Positions 16,849-26,265 of a stretch of 64,000 nucleotides of DNA are shown piece by piece. The notes under the pieces are model-generated. The model saw nothing but the letters and a program-made list of their open reading frames with translations, ran no database searches and had not been told where the DNA came from. The stretch spans positions 62,001 through 126,000 of the forward strand of contig NZ_JADZLQ010000002.1 of the NCBI RefSeq assembly GCF_015905305.1, written 5' to 3'. Within the stretch, counting starts at the first letter, position 1; each line of letters opens with the position of its first letter. The translations under genes and the position numbers were made by a program. The stretch is from Pinirhizobacter soli. GTDB lineage: Bacteria; Pseudomonadota; Gammaproteobacteria; Xanthomonadales; Rhodanobacteraceae.

Positions 16849-19692
16849 ATGAGCAAGCACAGGAATATCCGCAGGAACCGTTTGAATCTGGCCGTCCTGG
16901 CCGCTCTGGGCACGGCGTTGGTGTCGGGGCCTTTGATGGCGCAGACCACATCAACGCCCGACGCTGCCGCTCCGGTGGCAGCGCCGGCCACCGCGCAAGC
17001 CGATGACCAGGCGACACCAGGCAAGCCGTCATCGAAGCCGCAAGTAGCCCAGGCCAAGACGCTCAAGGCCGTGTCGGTGGTGGCTAACCGCTACGACGCC
17101 AGCACCTTGCAGATGAACGCGCAGAATACCGTGGACGTGTTGTCCGCCAGTGACCTGCAGCACACCGCCGTGCACAACGTGGCCGAAGCGCTGGGCCTCA
17201 TGCCCGGCGTGAATGTCACCACCACCGGCACCGGTTACTTCGGCGGCATCGATGGTGCGGCACGCGGCGAAGGCATGTTCGCTTCTGTGCGCGGCTTGCC
17301 GTCCGAGTACAACGTGAACCTGATCGACGGCGTGGACGTCGCCCAGGGCATGCCCTATAGCCGAAGCGTGCAGCTGTCGCTGCTGCCGCCGTCGGGCCTG
17401 CAGACCATCGTGATCAACAAGACCTCGATGGCCGACATGGACGGCGATGCCATCGGCGGCACCATCGATTTCCGCACGCCCACGGCATTCGATTTCGCCA
17501 AGGACACCAGTGGCAGCATCACCGCCAGCGGGCGTTCGGAAAGCCAGGCGAGGGAATATGGCGGAAGCGGGCTTGGCGGGGGACTGGCCGGCGAGTTCCA
17601 GACCAAGTTCGGCAGCGAACACCAGTTCGGCATCTACGCCAGCGGCTACTACGACTACCGGAACATCGCCAACAGCGAAGTGGGCGCCGCTGAAAGCGCG
17701 TTGAATGACGGCTCCTGGGAATTCGCCCACACCAACGCGGACGGCAGCAACGCTGCCGGCTACAACCCGGCGCGGAACCTCACCAGCACCGGCCTGAATG
17801 CCGGCATCGCATCGGGTTTCGAACGACGCTATGGCGGCAATATCGCCTTCAACTGGAAGGTGGACGACACGCTCGATGTCTATGCCCGCGCGACCTACGC
17901 CTACGCAAAAACCGAGCAGGACACCACCTACAACCAGCTCCTGCCGCAGAATGTTACCTACGTACCCGACGGCTCGGGCGGCTACGTGCCGAACATCGGG
18001 CGCATCGCCAACCGCTTCTGGTACGAAACCAATCCCGAACGCGCCGACATCGCCACCTTCCAGTTCGGCGCCGACAAGCGGGCCGGCGGCTGGACGATCT
18101 CACCGAAACTGTTCTACAGCTACGGCCATAACGACCGCCCGGCGCACGTGGAGATCGACGGTCGCGAGGACAAATATTCCCAGGACAACTTCGCCTTCGG
18201 CGGAAGCTCGCTTACCACCTACAAGGACGGTTTCCCGTATCCGCTGCTGACCCCAGGCCTGATCAATTCCGTGAACAACATCCCGGCCATGTGGGCCAAC
18301 GACAGCGGCGAGTTGACCAAGTCGCGATCGGGCCAGAAGAAGGGCGGCGCCTCGGTCGACTTCCAGTATGACTTCGACGGCGGCGCACTTTCCTCGGTCA
18401 AGTTCGGCGTGAAATACTCCGATAGCTCCCGCGAATTCACCAATCGCGACTGGTCCACGCCTGGCATCAACGATGGCGTGACCACCCTGGGCGACCTGGG
18501 GATCTTCAGCGGGAATTATTCATCGATCTTCCCCAACAAGTACCTGTGGCAGACACCGAAGGTGAACCACGCCGCCGTGGTGGACCTGATCCGCGCCAAC
18601 TTCGCCGACGACGAGCTGGACACCTGCGGCAGCAATTACATCAACAACTACAACTGCAACACCATGCGCGGTACGGAGGCTGTCAGTGCGGCCTACGCCA
18701 TGGCCACGTTCGATGTGGGCAATCTTGAGATTATCCCAGGCGTGCGCTTCGAACATACGTCGATCAACAATACCTTCTGGACGACGCCTGCCAGGGACGA
18801 CGACGGCAACCCGGTAACCGGTTACTTCTCCAACAACCGCACCGTGTACAACGAGCCGCTGCCCAGCATCGCCGCCAGCTGGCGGCCGACGGCGAACTCC
18901 GTGTACCGCGGATCGGTATGGATGAGCTATACGCGCCCAGCCTTCGTGCAGCTGGGCGGCGGCTCGCAGGTAAGCATCTCCGATGGCGTGACCACCATCA
19001 CCGAAGGCAATCCGAACCTGAAGCCCATCAAGTCGACCAACCTTGATCTCTCCGGCCAGTGGACGACCGACCAGGGCGGCTTCGCCTCGGTGGCGGCCTT
19101 CTACAAGCAGCTGCACGATTACATCTATGACAGCGGCGGCGGACAGGCGAACCCCAATCTCTCCGGTGAAGGCACGGTGCTTACCAAGACCCCGACCAAC
19201 GGTGGCGACGGCAAGGTGTATGGACTGGAAGTGGCCCTGCGGCAGAAATTCCAGAACCTTCCCGAGCCCTTCGATGGGCTGGGCGTATCGGTGAACTACA
19301 CACGCCAGAAGTCCCGCGTGGATCTTGGCATCGCAGGCTTCGAGGATGAACGGCTGCAGAGCGCGCCCAACGTGCTGGGCAACGCCGAGGTGTTCTACGA
19401 GAAGAACGGCTTCGACCTTGACCTGGGCTACCACTACGCCAGCTCCTTCCTTTCCACCTACGACTACCTCAACCAGGGCTCGCCCTGGGACGACCTGTGG
19501 GTAAGGCCAATCCGAAGGGTGGACCTGCATGCCGGCTACGAATTCGATCAGCACTTCCGGGCGGACCTGTCGGTATCGAACCTGACCGGGAACTACAGCT
19601 ATTGGTCGCACATCGGTAGGCATGACCTGGCCATCAGCGATATCGTGCAGGCGGGGCGAACCACCCTGCTGACCCTGAAGTACTCGTTCTAG
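16849..19692 (+). CDS. TonB-dependent outer-membrane receptor (Xanthomonas/Caulobacter type)
   Basis: The ATG at 16849 is preceded by GGGGAG and gives a signal peptide (LAVLAALGTALVSGPLMA, cut near AQ). The 947-residue protein has an Ala/Pro-rich linker, a TonB-box-like LKAVSVVANR, a plug (VDVLSASDLQHTAV, MPGVNVTTTG, IDGVDVAQ) and a beta-barrel ending in Phe (LLTLKYSF). This class usually imports carbohydrates or other organic nutrients rather than siderophores. The stop overlaps the following permease start, so receptor, permease, kinase and glycosidase form one operon. Confidence 0.93.
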   Translation: MSKHRNIRRNRLNLAVLAALGTALVSGPLMAQTTSTPDAAAPVAAPATAQADDQATPGKPSSKPQVAQAKTLKAVSVVANRYDASTLQMNAQNTVDVLSASDLQHTAVHNVAEALGLMPGVNVTTTGTGYFGGIDGAARGEGMFASVRGLPSEYNVNLIDGVDVAQGMPYSRSVQLSLLPPSGLQTIVINKTSMADMDGDAIGGTIDFRTPTAFDFAKDTSGSITASGRSESQAREYGGSGLGGGLAGEFQTKFGSEHQFGIYASGYYDYRNIANSEVGAAESALNDGSWEFAHTNADGSNAAGYNPARNLTSTGLNAGIASGFERRYGGNIAFNWKVDDTLDVYARATYAYAKTEQDTTYNQLLPQNVTYVPDGSGGYVPNIGRIANRFWYETNPERADIATFQFGADKRAGGWTISPKLFYSYGHNDRPAHVEIDGREDKYSQDNFAFGGSSLTTYKDGFPYPLLTPGLINSVNNIPAMWANDSGELTKSRSGQKKGGASVDFQYDFDGGALSSVKFGVKYSDSSREFTNRDWSTPGINDGVTTLGDLGIFSGNYSSIFPNKYLWQTPKVNHAAVVDLIRANFADDELDTCGSNYINNYNCNTMRGTEAVSAAYAMATFDVGNLEIIPGVRFEHTSINNTFWTTPARDDDGNPVTGYFSNNRTVYNEPLPSIAASWRPTANSVYRGSVWMSYTRPAFVQLGGGSQVSISDGVTTITEGNPNLKPIKSTNLDLSGQWTTDQGGFASVAAFYKQLHDYIYDSGGGQANPNLSGEGTVLTKTPTNGGDGKVYGLEVALRQKFQNLPEPFDGLGVSVNYTRQKSRVDLGIAGFEDERLQSAPNVLGNAEVFYEKNGFDLDLGYHYASSFLSTYDYLNQGSPWDDLWVRPIRRVDLHAGYEFDQHFRADLSVSNLTGNYSYWSHIGRHDLAISDIVQAGRTTLLTLKYSF

Positions 19693-21077
19693 TGCAGAGC
19701 CGCCCACGCCTTCAGATCGATACGACGACAGCGACGGGATTGCCGACGGCGCCGCCGCGCGTCATCGGTTTCTGGGGCGGGCTGTCGGCCAACGTCCTGA
19801 ACATGATCGGCATCGGGCCGTTCATCACCATCCCGCTGGCGCTCACCGCGCTGGCGGGACCCCAGGTGCTGTTGGGCTGGGTCGCGGGGGCTTTCCTTTG
19901 CCTGTGCGATGGCCTGGTGTGGGCAGAACTGGGCTCGGCAATCCCTGAGTCGGGTGGGCCCTACCACTACGTGCGCGAAGCCTATGGCCGGGATACCTAC
20001 GGCAAGCTGTTCGGATTTCTGTACCTGTGGCAGACCCTGCTGGCGGCGCCTCTCTCCATCGGCTCGGCCTCCGTGGGCTTCGCGCAATACCTGGCCTTCC
20101 TGGTCCCTTCGATGGCCCCCTGGCAGCAATCGGCCGTGGCCGCCGCGTTGTGCCTCTTCAACACCGCCCTGCTGTACCGGCGCGTAGGCTCGATACAGAA
20201 GCTCTCGGTCCTGATCACCGTGCTGGTACTGGGCGCCTGCGCCTGGATCGTCGCCAGCGGCGTGCTGCACTTCGACACGCGCCTGGCGGGAAATTTCCTC
20301 AACATGGGAAATCCCGACCCCCACGGTTTCTGGCTGGGCCTGGGCGCGGTGGCGCTGATCGCCGTCTACGACTACGGCGGCTACAACAACGTGTGCATGC
20401 TCGGCGGCGAGATGAAAGAGCCTCGCCGCAACATACCCCTTGCCGTGCTTTTTTCGATCCCGCTGGTGGCCGTGCTGTACCTCGGGCTCAACATCACCAT
20501 CCTTGGGGTGCTGCCGTGGAACGTGGCGGCGCAGTCGAAGGCGGTGGTGGCCGATTTCATGCAGGCTATCTACGGCCACGCGGGCAGTACCACGGCGGTG
20601 GTGGTGATCCTGGTGGCAAGCTGGGCATCGGCGCTGGTGGTGCTCCTGGGTTACTCCCGCGTGCCGTTCACCGCGGCTCGTGGCGGGCAGTTCTTCGCCG
20701 TGTTCGGGCGGCTGCACCCGCGCGGCGCCTTCCCCACGGTATCGCTGGTGTTCGTGGGCGTGACGTCGGCCTTGGCCTGCCTGCTGCCGCTGGACGATCT
20801 CATCGCGGTGTTGATCCTGGTGCAGGTGATGTTCCAGTTCATCGCGCAGTGTTTTGCCGTGGTGTTCCTTCGCCGCCGTCCGGACCGCGACCCCCACGCA
20901 TTCTCGATGCCGCTGTACCCGCTGCCGATCGTCATCAGCGTGGCGGGTTGGTTGTATATCGTGGCGACCGGCCAGCCAAAACACGTGGCAGCCGGCGCAC
21001 TGGCGCTGTTGGGTGGCAGCGTCGTCTTCCTGATCCAGGCCAAGCGGGAGCGTTCATGGCCCTTCCGACATCCATGA
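19692..21077 (+). CDS. APC-superfamily amino acid/amine permease
   Basis: This 461-residue inner-membrane carrier has about 12 hydrophobic segments. The first-helix segment NMIGIGPFITIPLAL and SGGPYHYVREAYG are typical of APC amino acid or amine transporters. The start is a GTG sharing a base with the receptor stop, and the end overlaps the kinase start (ATGA). An amino-acid-type carrier between a TonB receptor and a sugar kinase suggests a substrate with both sugar and amino character. Confidence 0.87.
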   Translation: MQSRPRLQIDTTTATGLPTAPPRVIGFWGGLSANVLNMIGIGPFITIPLALTALAGPQVLLGWVAGAFLCLCDGLVWAELGSAIPESGGPYHYVREAYGRDTYGKLFGFLYLWQTLLAAPLSIGSASVGFAQYLAFLVPSMAPWQQSAVAAALCLFNTALLYRRVGSIQKLSVLITVLVLGACAWIVASGVLHFDTRLAGNFLNMGNPDPHGFWLGLGAVALIAVYDYGGYNNVCMLGGEMKEPRRNIPLAVLFSIPLVAVLYLGLNITILGVLPWNVAAQSKAVVADFMQAIYGHAGSTTAVVVILVASWASALVVLLGYSRVPFTAARGGQFFAVFGRLHPRGAFPTVSLVFVGVTSALACLLPLDDLIAVLILVQVMFQFIAQCFAVVFLRRRPDRDPHAFSMPLYPLPIVISVAGWLYIVATGQPKHVAAGALALLGGSVVFLIQAKRERSWPFRHP

Positions 21078-22003
21078 AGGCCTTCGATGTCGCCGTCGTG
21101 GGCGAGGTGTATATCGACCATGTCTTTACGGGCCTTCAATCCTGGCCGCGCCCCGGCGAGGAAGTGCTTTCGCGTGGCTATGTGCGCGAGCCTGGCGGTG
21201 GCACCGCGAATACCGCCTGTGGCCTGGCGCGGCTGGGCCGCTGCGTGCATTTGTTCGGCCTGGTCGGCGCCATCGACCTGCCCTGGTTTACCGCCCGACT
21301 GGGCGACTTCGGCGTCTCCACGCAGGGCCTTCGCGCCCATCCGGCGGGCACGGGAGTGACCGCCAGCGCGTCGATGGCCGACGACCGTGGATTCTTTACC
21401 TACAAAGGCGCCAACACGAACCTGGGCCAGCTACTGAGCGATGAAGATGTCATCGCGGACCTGTGTGCCGCGCGCCACGTGCATTTCGCCATGCCCCTGG
21501 AACGAACCATCGCGCAGAGCCTGCTGCCGCGCCTGGAGCACGCTGGCTGCACGACATCGCTGGACGTTGGTTTCAGCCCGGAATGGCTTGTCGATCCGGT
21601 GAACCGCGATACCTGCCTGGAAGTGGATTATTTCCTGCCGAACCACAAAGAGTGCGAACTGCTGCTGGGCAGCGGGCACGACGACGCGTTCGCCGCGTTC
21701 GTGCGCGAAGAGGGCTTCGGCCACGGTGCGCTGAAACTTGGGCCGGAGGGCGCACTGGGCGTGGAACTCGAACGCACATGGCGGGTAAAACCACCCCCGG
21801 TCGTCATTCGCGACACCACCGGCGCCGGCGACGCTTTCGATGCGGGATTCATCGATGCCCTGCTCGACGGGCGCGATCTCAACACATGCCTGGAGCGGGC
21901 CTGCATTTGCGGCGCGTTGTGCGCGACCGAAGCAGGCGCGCTGGCGGGGTTGCCAGATATTCATCAGCTTGGGAGTTTTCATGAGCAAACCTACCGACGG
22001 TAA
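21074..22003 (+). CDS. PfkB-family carbohydrate kinase
   Basis: The ribokinase-fold kinase (309 residues) shows the N-terminal PGGGTANTACGLARLG substrate motif, FFTYKGANTNLGQL, NHKECELL and the ATP/anion-hole signature DTTGAGDAFDAGF with the catalytic Asp. The ATG at 21074 overlaps the permease stop; an ATG 18 bp earlier is less likely. It overlaps the glycosidase start by 23 bp. Likely role: phosphorylate an imported sugar or glycoside, giving the 6-phosphate that the GH4 enzyme needs. The sugar is unknown. Confidence 0.88.
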   Translation: MKAFDVAVVGEVYIDHVFTGLQSWPRPGEEVLSRGYVREPGGGTANTACGLARLGRCVHLFGLVGAIDLPWFTARLGDFGVSTQGLRAHPAGTGVTASASMADDRGFFTYKGANTNLGQLLSDEDVIADLCAARHVHFAMPLERTIAQSLLPRLEHAGCTTSLDVGFSPEWLVDPVNRDTCLEVDYFLPNHKECELLLGSGHDDAFAAFVREEGFGHGALKLGPEGALGVELERTWRVKPPPVVIRDTTGAGDAFDAGFIDALLDGRDLNTCLERACICGALCATEAGALAGLPDIHQLGSFHEQTYRR

Positions 22004-23408
22004 AGTTGCCCTGATCGGTGGCGGCGGCGTGCGTGCGCCGCTGGTGGTCTATGGCGTGAACGAGGCGGCACAGGCGCTGGGCGCCGAAGAAATGGTGTTG
22101 TGGGACCCTGATGCCACGCGGCTTGCCATCATGGTGTCCTTGGGCAAGGCCATCGTCGCCGAGTTCGGCGGTGACTTGCGCGTGCGCGGCGCCAGCAGCA
22201 TCGAAGAAGCCATCGAAGGTTCGCGATTCGTCCTGAACAGCGTGCGCGTGGGCGGCATCGCCGGGCGTGCCGCCGATGAAATGGCCGCCATCGCGCGCGG
22301 CTACCCGGGACAGGAAACCACCGGCCCCGCCGGCATCGCCATGGCGCTGCGCACGGTACCGGTGGCGATCGAGCAGGCGCGGCTGGTGGAACGGCTCAGC
22401 CCCGATGCGTGGCTTGTGAACTTCACCAACCCAGCGGGCCTCATTACCCAGGCTGTGAGCAAACATACGCGCGCCAACATCGTGGGCATCTGCGATACCC
22501 CCACCGAACTCTTCCACAACATCGCCCGCGCACTAGGGTTACCCAACGAGGATGTGATCTGCGATTACGTGGGCCTGAACCACTTGGGCTGGGTACGCGG
22601 CGTGTGGCACAACGGCCAGGACGTGTTCGACCGCCTGCTCGAGGACGAAACGCTGCTCCGCCAGCTCTACCTGGCGCCACTGTTCGACGTAAACATGATC
22701 CGGTCGCTGCGCCTGATACCCACGGAATATCTCTTCTTCTATTACGAGCGCCAGCGGGCGCTTGCCAACCAGCGCAGTCAGGGCGCCAGCCGGGGTGCCG
22801 AGATTGAACAACTCAACGTCGCCCTGATCGACACCCTTACTTCCAGGCTAAATGCCGGCGATGGCCAAGGCGCGGTGCAGGCCTATGCCGCGTACCTCAA
22901 CCAGCGGTCGGGTTCCTATATGAAGCTCGAGGCTGAAGGCGGTTCGGCATTCGACGAAGGCGTGGAGCTTGATGTCGACCCGTTCCGCGTCAGCTCCGGC
23001 TACCACCGCATCGCCATCGACGTGATGAGCGCGCTTACCGGCGCCAGGCCCGCCACCATCGTGGTGAACACGCGCAACCAGGGCGCGATCCCGGGCTTGC
23101 CCGAGGACGACATCGTGGAGATCGCTTCACAGATCGACCGGAACATCATTACGCCGGAAGCCACCGACGCCTTGCCCGATGCCGTGCTCGGCATGGTCCA
23201 GTCGGTGAAAGCCTATGAGCGCGCCGTCATCGATGCTTCTCTATCCGGCGATTGGCTGGGAGCACGCAAGGCCATGCTGATCCATCCCGCCGTCGGCGAA
23301 TGGTCGCCCTCGCAACAATTGCTCGAAGGTCTGTTCGGCCACGTACACGACGACGGCGAATGCCTGTGCGAAGGAAGGATCCCCTGGTCGGTGGCGCGTC
23401 CTAAGTAG
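21981..23408 (+). CDS. Glycoside hydrolase family 4 (6-phospho-glycosidase type)
   Basis: GH4 enzymes use NAD+ and Mn2+ and cleave by an oxidation-elimination route. Seen: Rossmann loop IGGGGVRAPLVVYG, FTNPAGLIT, the metal Cys in GICDTP and the metal His in GLNHLGW. The 475-residue length fits. Most relatives hydrolyse 6-phospho-alpha/beta-glucosides made by a PTS; no PTS gene is here, and the upstream PfkB kinase could supply the phosphate instead. A strong terminator follows. Confidence 0.9.
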   Translation: MSKPTDGKVALIGGGGVRAPLVVYGVNEAAQALGAEEMVLWDPDATRLAIMVSLGKAIVAEFGGDLRVRGASSIEEAIEGSRFVLNSVRVGGIAGRAADEMAAIARGYPGQETTGPAGIAMALRTVPVAIEQARLVERLSPDAWLVNFTNPAGLITQAVSKHTRANIVGICDTPTELFHNIARALGLPNEDVICDYVGLNHLGWVRGVWHNGQDVFDRLLEDETLLRQLYLAPLFDVNMIRSLRLIPTEYLFFYYERQRALANQRSQGASRGAEIEQLNVALIDTLTSRLNAGDGQGAVQAYAAYLNQRSGSYMKLEAEGGSAFDEGVELDVDPFRVSSGYHRIAIDVMSALTGARPATIVVNTRNQGAIPGLPEDDIVEIASQIDRNIITPEATDALPDAVLGMVQSVKAYERAVIDASLSGDWLGARKAMLIHPAVGEWSPSQQLLEGLFGHVHDDGECLCEGRIPWSVARPK

Positions 23409-23422
23409 GTGCCACGCCTTAA

Positions 23423-23454
23423 GCCCTGCCGCCTTCCGGCGGCAGGGCCTTTTG
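23423..23454 (+). terminator. Intrinsic terminator of the receptor-permease-kinase-GH4 operon
   Basis: GCCCTGCCGCC-TTCC-GGCGGCAGGGC forms an 11-bp perfect stem with a tetraloop followed by CTTTTG, 14 bp after the GH4 stop. Confidence 0.93.
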
Positions 23455-23464
23455 TCACCCTCAA

Positions 23465-23569
23465 CTAGCGCGCGGCGGCCTTCTTCGCGTCCTTGGCAGC
23501 CTTCTTTTCCTTCATCGTCTTGGCGGGCTTCTTCTTGTCGCTTTTCTTTGAATCCATGCCTTTACTCAT
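23465..23569 (-). CDS. Small Lys-rich basic protein (34 residues)
   Basis: A very short gene: the product begins MSKGMDSKKSDKKKPAKT and ends KDAKKAAAR; about 14 of its 34 residues are Lys and there is no aromatic residue. A good Shine-Dalgarno (AGAGGAAA) precedes the ATG at a suitable distance. Similar tiny MSKGMD-type basic proteins occur in other proteobacteria (from memory) with no known function. Nucleic acid binding is possible from charge alone. It stands alone between the GH4 terminator and the AAA ATPase. Confidence 0.8.
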   Translation of the reverse strand: MSKGMDSKKSDKKKPAKTMKEKKAAKDAKKAAAR

Positions 23570-23683
23570 CGCACGTTTCCTCTGGTTGTACTGGCGCTAA
23601 CTTTACTCCGAAGCTGGTGTTATTGCCCGATGGCGACCACCCAGGCTGAATACGGCAGCAGCGTGGCGCCTTCAGGCGCGGGG

Positions 23684-24847
23684 TTAGCGGCTTGGCCAAT
23701 ACCAGGCCGGCTCATCCAGCTCCCGCTGTCCCTGCACTTTCGTTTGGCTCAGGTCCTTTTCCAGCGAGATGAGGTTGCATCGTGGATCCTCCTCCAGCGC
23801 CGCGATCAGTCGCGGCGCATGGGAAACAACCCACACCTGGCTGCGCCTGGATGCATGGATGACCAGCCGGGCCAGTGCCGGCAGCAAGTCCGGATGCAGG
23901 CTGGTCTCCGGTTCGTTCAGCACCATCAGCGGCGGCGGCCTGGGTGTATGGAGCGCTGCTATCCAAAGCAGGAACCTGAGCGTCCCATCGGAGAGTTCCG
24001 CCGCCGACAAGGGCCGCAGCAAGCCATGCTGCTTGAACGCCAGGCCAAACAGCCCATCGCCCATGGTCACGCTCACCGACGCGCCGGGAAAAGCGTCATC
24101 GACGGCTTCGTCCAAGGCCGCCGGATCACCCACTTCCCGGATGGTCTGCCAGGCGGCCGCCAGGTCGCTGCCGTCGTGGCTGAGCACCGTGGTGCGCGTA
24201 CCCAGTTGCCGCAGCCGCGCGGGAGCATCGCGGTCGGATCGGAAATGATCATAGAAGCGCCACCCGCGTATGGATTCGCGCATGGCCAGCACCTCGGGTG
24301 CGCCCTGCGGATCGGCGACCTGCGTAAAGATGCTTTCGTACTGGTTCAAGTGTTCGGACAGGACGCGCCAATGCTTAGCGTCCCGCGAACGGACCATCGG
24401 TCCGCGCCGGTCGATAAGCAGGTTCGACGAACGCAGGTACGGGCCTGCCCAGATCGCCTCCGCCTTGATCTCCGGATCCCTTTCGAAGGCGGATCGAGGC
24501 ACGGGCGGCGGCAAGCCCAGGTCGATGGCGTAACCGAAGTCCGAGCCTGCGAACCCCAGCTTCAGCGCCACGGGCTCCTGGCGTGGACCGCCCTGGATCG
24601 GCACTTCGCCCCGTTGCATGCGACGGCTCAATTTTTCCGGCCCGGCCCAAAGCGTGGAGTCCAGCCCACCCTCGCGGGCTAGCGCGTTGACCACGCCACC
24701 GCGCGCGGTCTCCGCCAGCAGGCGAAGCGCTTTGTACAGGTTGGACTTGCCGCTGCCGTTCGCACCGGTGATGAGGTTCAGCGGCCCAAGGGGCACGACC
24801 AACGATCGCAGCGAGCGATAGTTGGCAATGGCCAGGGTCTTGAGCAT
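23684..24847 (-). CDS. AAA family ATPase (RecF/OLD-like, SMC-type head)
   Basis: The 387-residue protein has a Walker A GANGSGKSN near residue 30, an ABC-type signature SDGTLRFLLW and a Walker B region LMVLNEPETSLHPDLL with the D-to-N change common in this AAA_21 group, then SHAPRLIAAL. These standalone ATPases resemble the head of SMC/RecF proteins; roles range from DNA repair to phage defence and are unknown here. No nuclease or toxin partner is adjacent. The start MLKTLAIANYRS is the family N-terminus. Confidence 0.87.
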   Translation of the reverse strand: MLKTLAIANYRSLRSLVVPLGPLNLITGANGSGKSNLYKALRLLAETARGGVVNALAREGGLDSTLWAGPEKLSRRMQRGEVPIQGGPRQEPVALKLGFAGSDFGYAIDLGLPPPVPRSAFERDPEIKAEAIWAGPYLRSSNLLIDRRGPMVRSRDAKHWRVLSEHLNQYESIFTQVADPQGAPEVLAMRESIRGWRFYDHFRSDRDAPARLRQLGTRTTVLSHDGSDLAAAWQTIREVGDPAALDEAVDDAFPGASVSVTMGDGLFGLAFKQHGLLRPLSAAELSDGTLRFLLWIAALHTPRPPPLMVLNEPETSLHPDLLPALARLVIHASRRSQVWVVSHAPRLIAALEEDPRCNLISLEKDLSQTKVQGQRELDEPAWYWPSR

Positions 24848-24858
24848 GTCGGTACCCT

Positions 24859-25530
24859 TCAGGCGCGGCTGGCCACCACGTTCACGGTAATGGCGATGAT
24901 CACCACATTGAAGAAGAAGGCGATCACGCTTTGCCCCAATGCCGTGCGGCGAAGATACTGGTCGGCGATCTGCACGTCGGACACCTGGAAGCACATGCCG
25001 ATGACGGCGGCGAAGTACAAGAAATCCCAGTAGTCCGGTTCCTTCGTACCCGGGAACTGCAAGCGCTCGGACCCGTTGTTGCACATGTAGTAGTCATACG
25101 CGTAGTGCATGGCGAACATGGTGTTGAAGAAAAGCCATGTCAGCAGCAGGCTGCCGCAGGCCGCCACCACGCCCCAGGTACTGTTGTCGTGCGCGCTACC
25201 CAATTCAATGGCCAGCGCCACAAGTACGGTGCCGGCCACGATCACGCTGCTCCACAGTACCGCCCAGCGGCCCGGCGCCTGCGACCTTGCACGCAGCCTC
25301 ATCTTCTTGCTGTCCGAACGAGCGAACAGATGCGCTACCGAACCAAGGAAACTGATCGCCGCCGCGTCGAAGGCCGTGAGCAGGGCCAGGTTGAAGCTCT
25401 TGCCCACCACCAGCAGGGTCACCAGCAGGACGATGAAGACAGCGCCGGCGATGGTCCAGCGCGGACGCACGCGCAGGTGCCGGAACCACCCATGCTGATG
25501 CTCCGTTGCTGCATGTCCTTTCTCGGTCAT
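24859..25530 (-). CDS. DUF1345 family membrane protein
   Basis: This 223-residue inner-membrane protein has five to six hydrophobic segments and the DUF1345 signature region HYAYDYYMCNNG followed by PDYWDFLYFAAVIGMCFQVSDV. Function is unknown for the family. It lies 11 bp upstream of the AAA ATPase on the same strand, so the two are probably co-transcribed. Confidence 0.87.
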   Translation of the reverse strand: MTEKGHAATEHQHGWFRHLRVRPRWTIAGAVFIVLLVTLLVVGKSFNLALLTAFDAAAISFLGSVAHLFARSDSKKMRLRARSQAPGRWAVLWSSVIVAGTVLVALAIELGSAHDNSTWGVVAACGSLLLTWLFFNTMFAMHYAYDYYMCNNGSERLQFPGTKEPDYWDFLYFAAVIGMCFQVSDVQIADQYLRRTALGQSVIAFFFNVVIIAITVNVVASRA

Positions 25531-25555
25531 TTAATTCTCCGCTTTGCCTTCAAGT

Positions 25556-26194
25556 TCATGACCGGACGGGTGCTTCACCACGGCCAAGCCAAAGAGACAC
25601 CAATCGCAAGCCAATGCCGGCGGCGGCCACGGGCACCACCGCCCAGGTAAAGCCAAGCGTATAGAGCACCATGGCAAGGAAGATCACCGCCACGAACAAA
25701 TATTCCGCCAGCCAGGAAAAACAGCGCCGGCGCGTCAGGGCCGGCGCCAGGCCCGCCACGAGAGAACTGTAGCCCCAGGCCAGGCCAAGGCTGGCATAAG
25801 TGGCCGACACGATGGCTCCATAGGCCACGACGCCCGAATGCGTGGCGTTGTCCAGGTTGGTCAGGAAATAGCGGACCACCACCGGCAGCAGGCCCACCAG
25901 GCTCAGCAACAGCAGGTTCAGCCAAGTGGACGGCCCGTCCACGTCGCTCATGTGGGCCAGGTTCCGCCGATGCGCCACCCAGACCGCGGCGATCAGCAGG
26001 AAGCTCATGAAGTACACGCCCAGCGGGAGGGCCCATATATCGAAGAACGATTTGCCCGCTTCGAATTCCGGCCGAAGCTCTACTGCCGATAACGTCAATG
26101 CAATGGCGAACACGCCATCGGACATCATCACCAGCCGGTCCAGATGCCGCTGGCGGATGTGTTCTTCCGGAACATGCGAAGCTGCTGGTGCCAT
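25556..26194 (-). CDS. TMEM175-like (DUF1211) ion channel family protein
   Basis: The 212-residue protein begins with RLVMMSDGVFAIALTLSAVEL, the TMEM175 helix-1 region, and has six hydrophobic segments. Characterised bacterial relatives are K+ channels that use an RxxxFSD motif; here the Phe is replaced by Met (RLVMMSD). Family membership is clear; channel function and selectivity are not. It lies 25 bp upstream of the DUF1345 gene on the same strand. Confidence 0.83.
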   Translation of the reverse strand: MAPAASHVPEEHIRQRHLDRLVMMSDGVFAIALTLSAVELRPEFEAGKSFFDIWALPLGVYFMSFLLIAAVWVAHRRNLAHMSDVDGPSTWLNLLLLSLVGLLPVVVRYFLTNLDNATHSGVVAYGAIVSATYASLGLAWGYSSLVAGLAPALTRRRCFSWLAEYLFVAVIFLAMVLYTLGFTWAVVPVAAAGIGLRLVSLWLGRGEAPVRS

Positions 26195-26265
26195 GCAAGA
26201 CGCCCCCTGGAGAATGGTCCGTATGATGCCCCAATCAAGGCATCGGCCGCATCGGCGTGGAAAGG

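Noticed and set aside
18520-19707. 395-codon minus-strand frame antisense to the TonB receptor
   Set aside because: Opposite a gene with clear plug and barrel motifs; a shadow frame.
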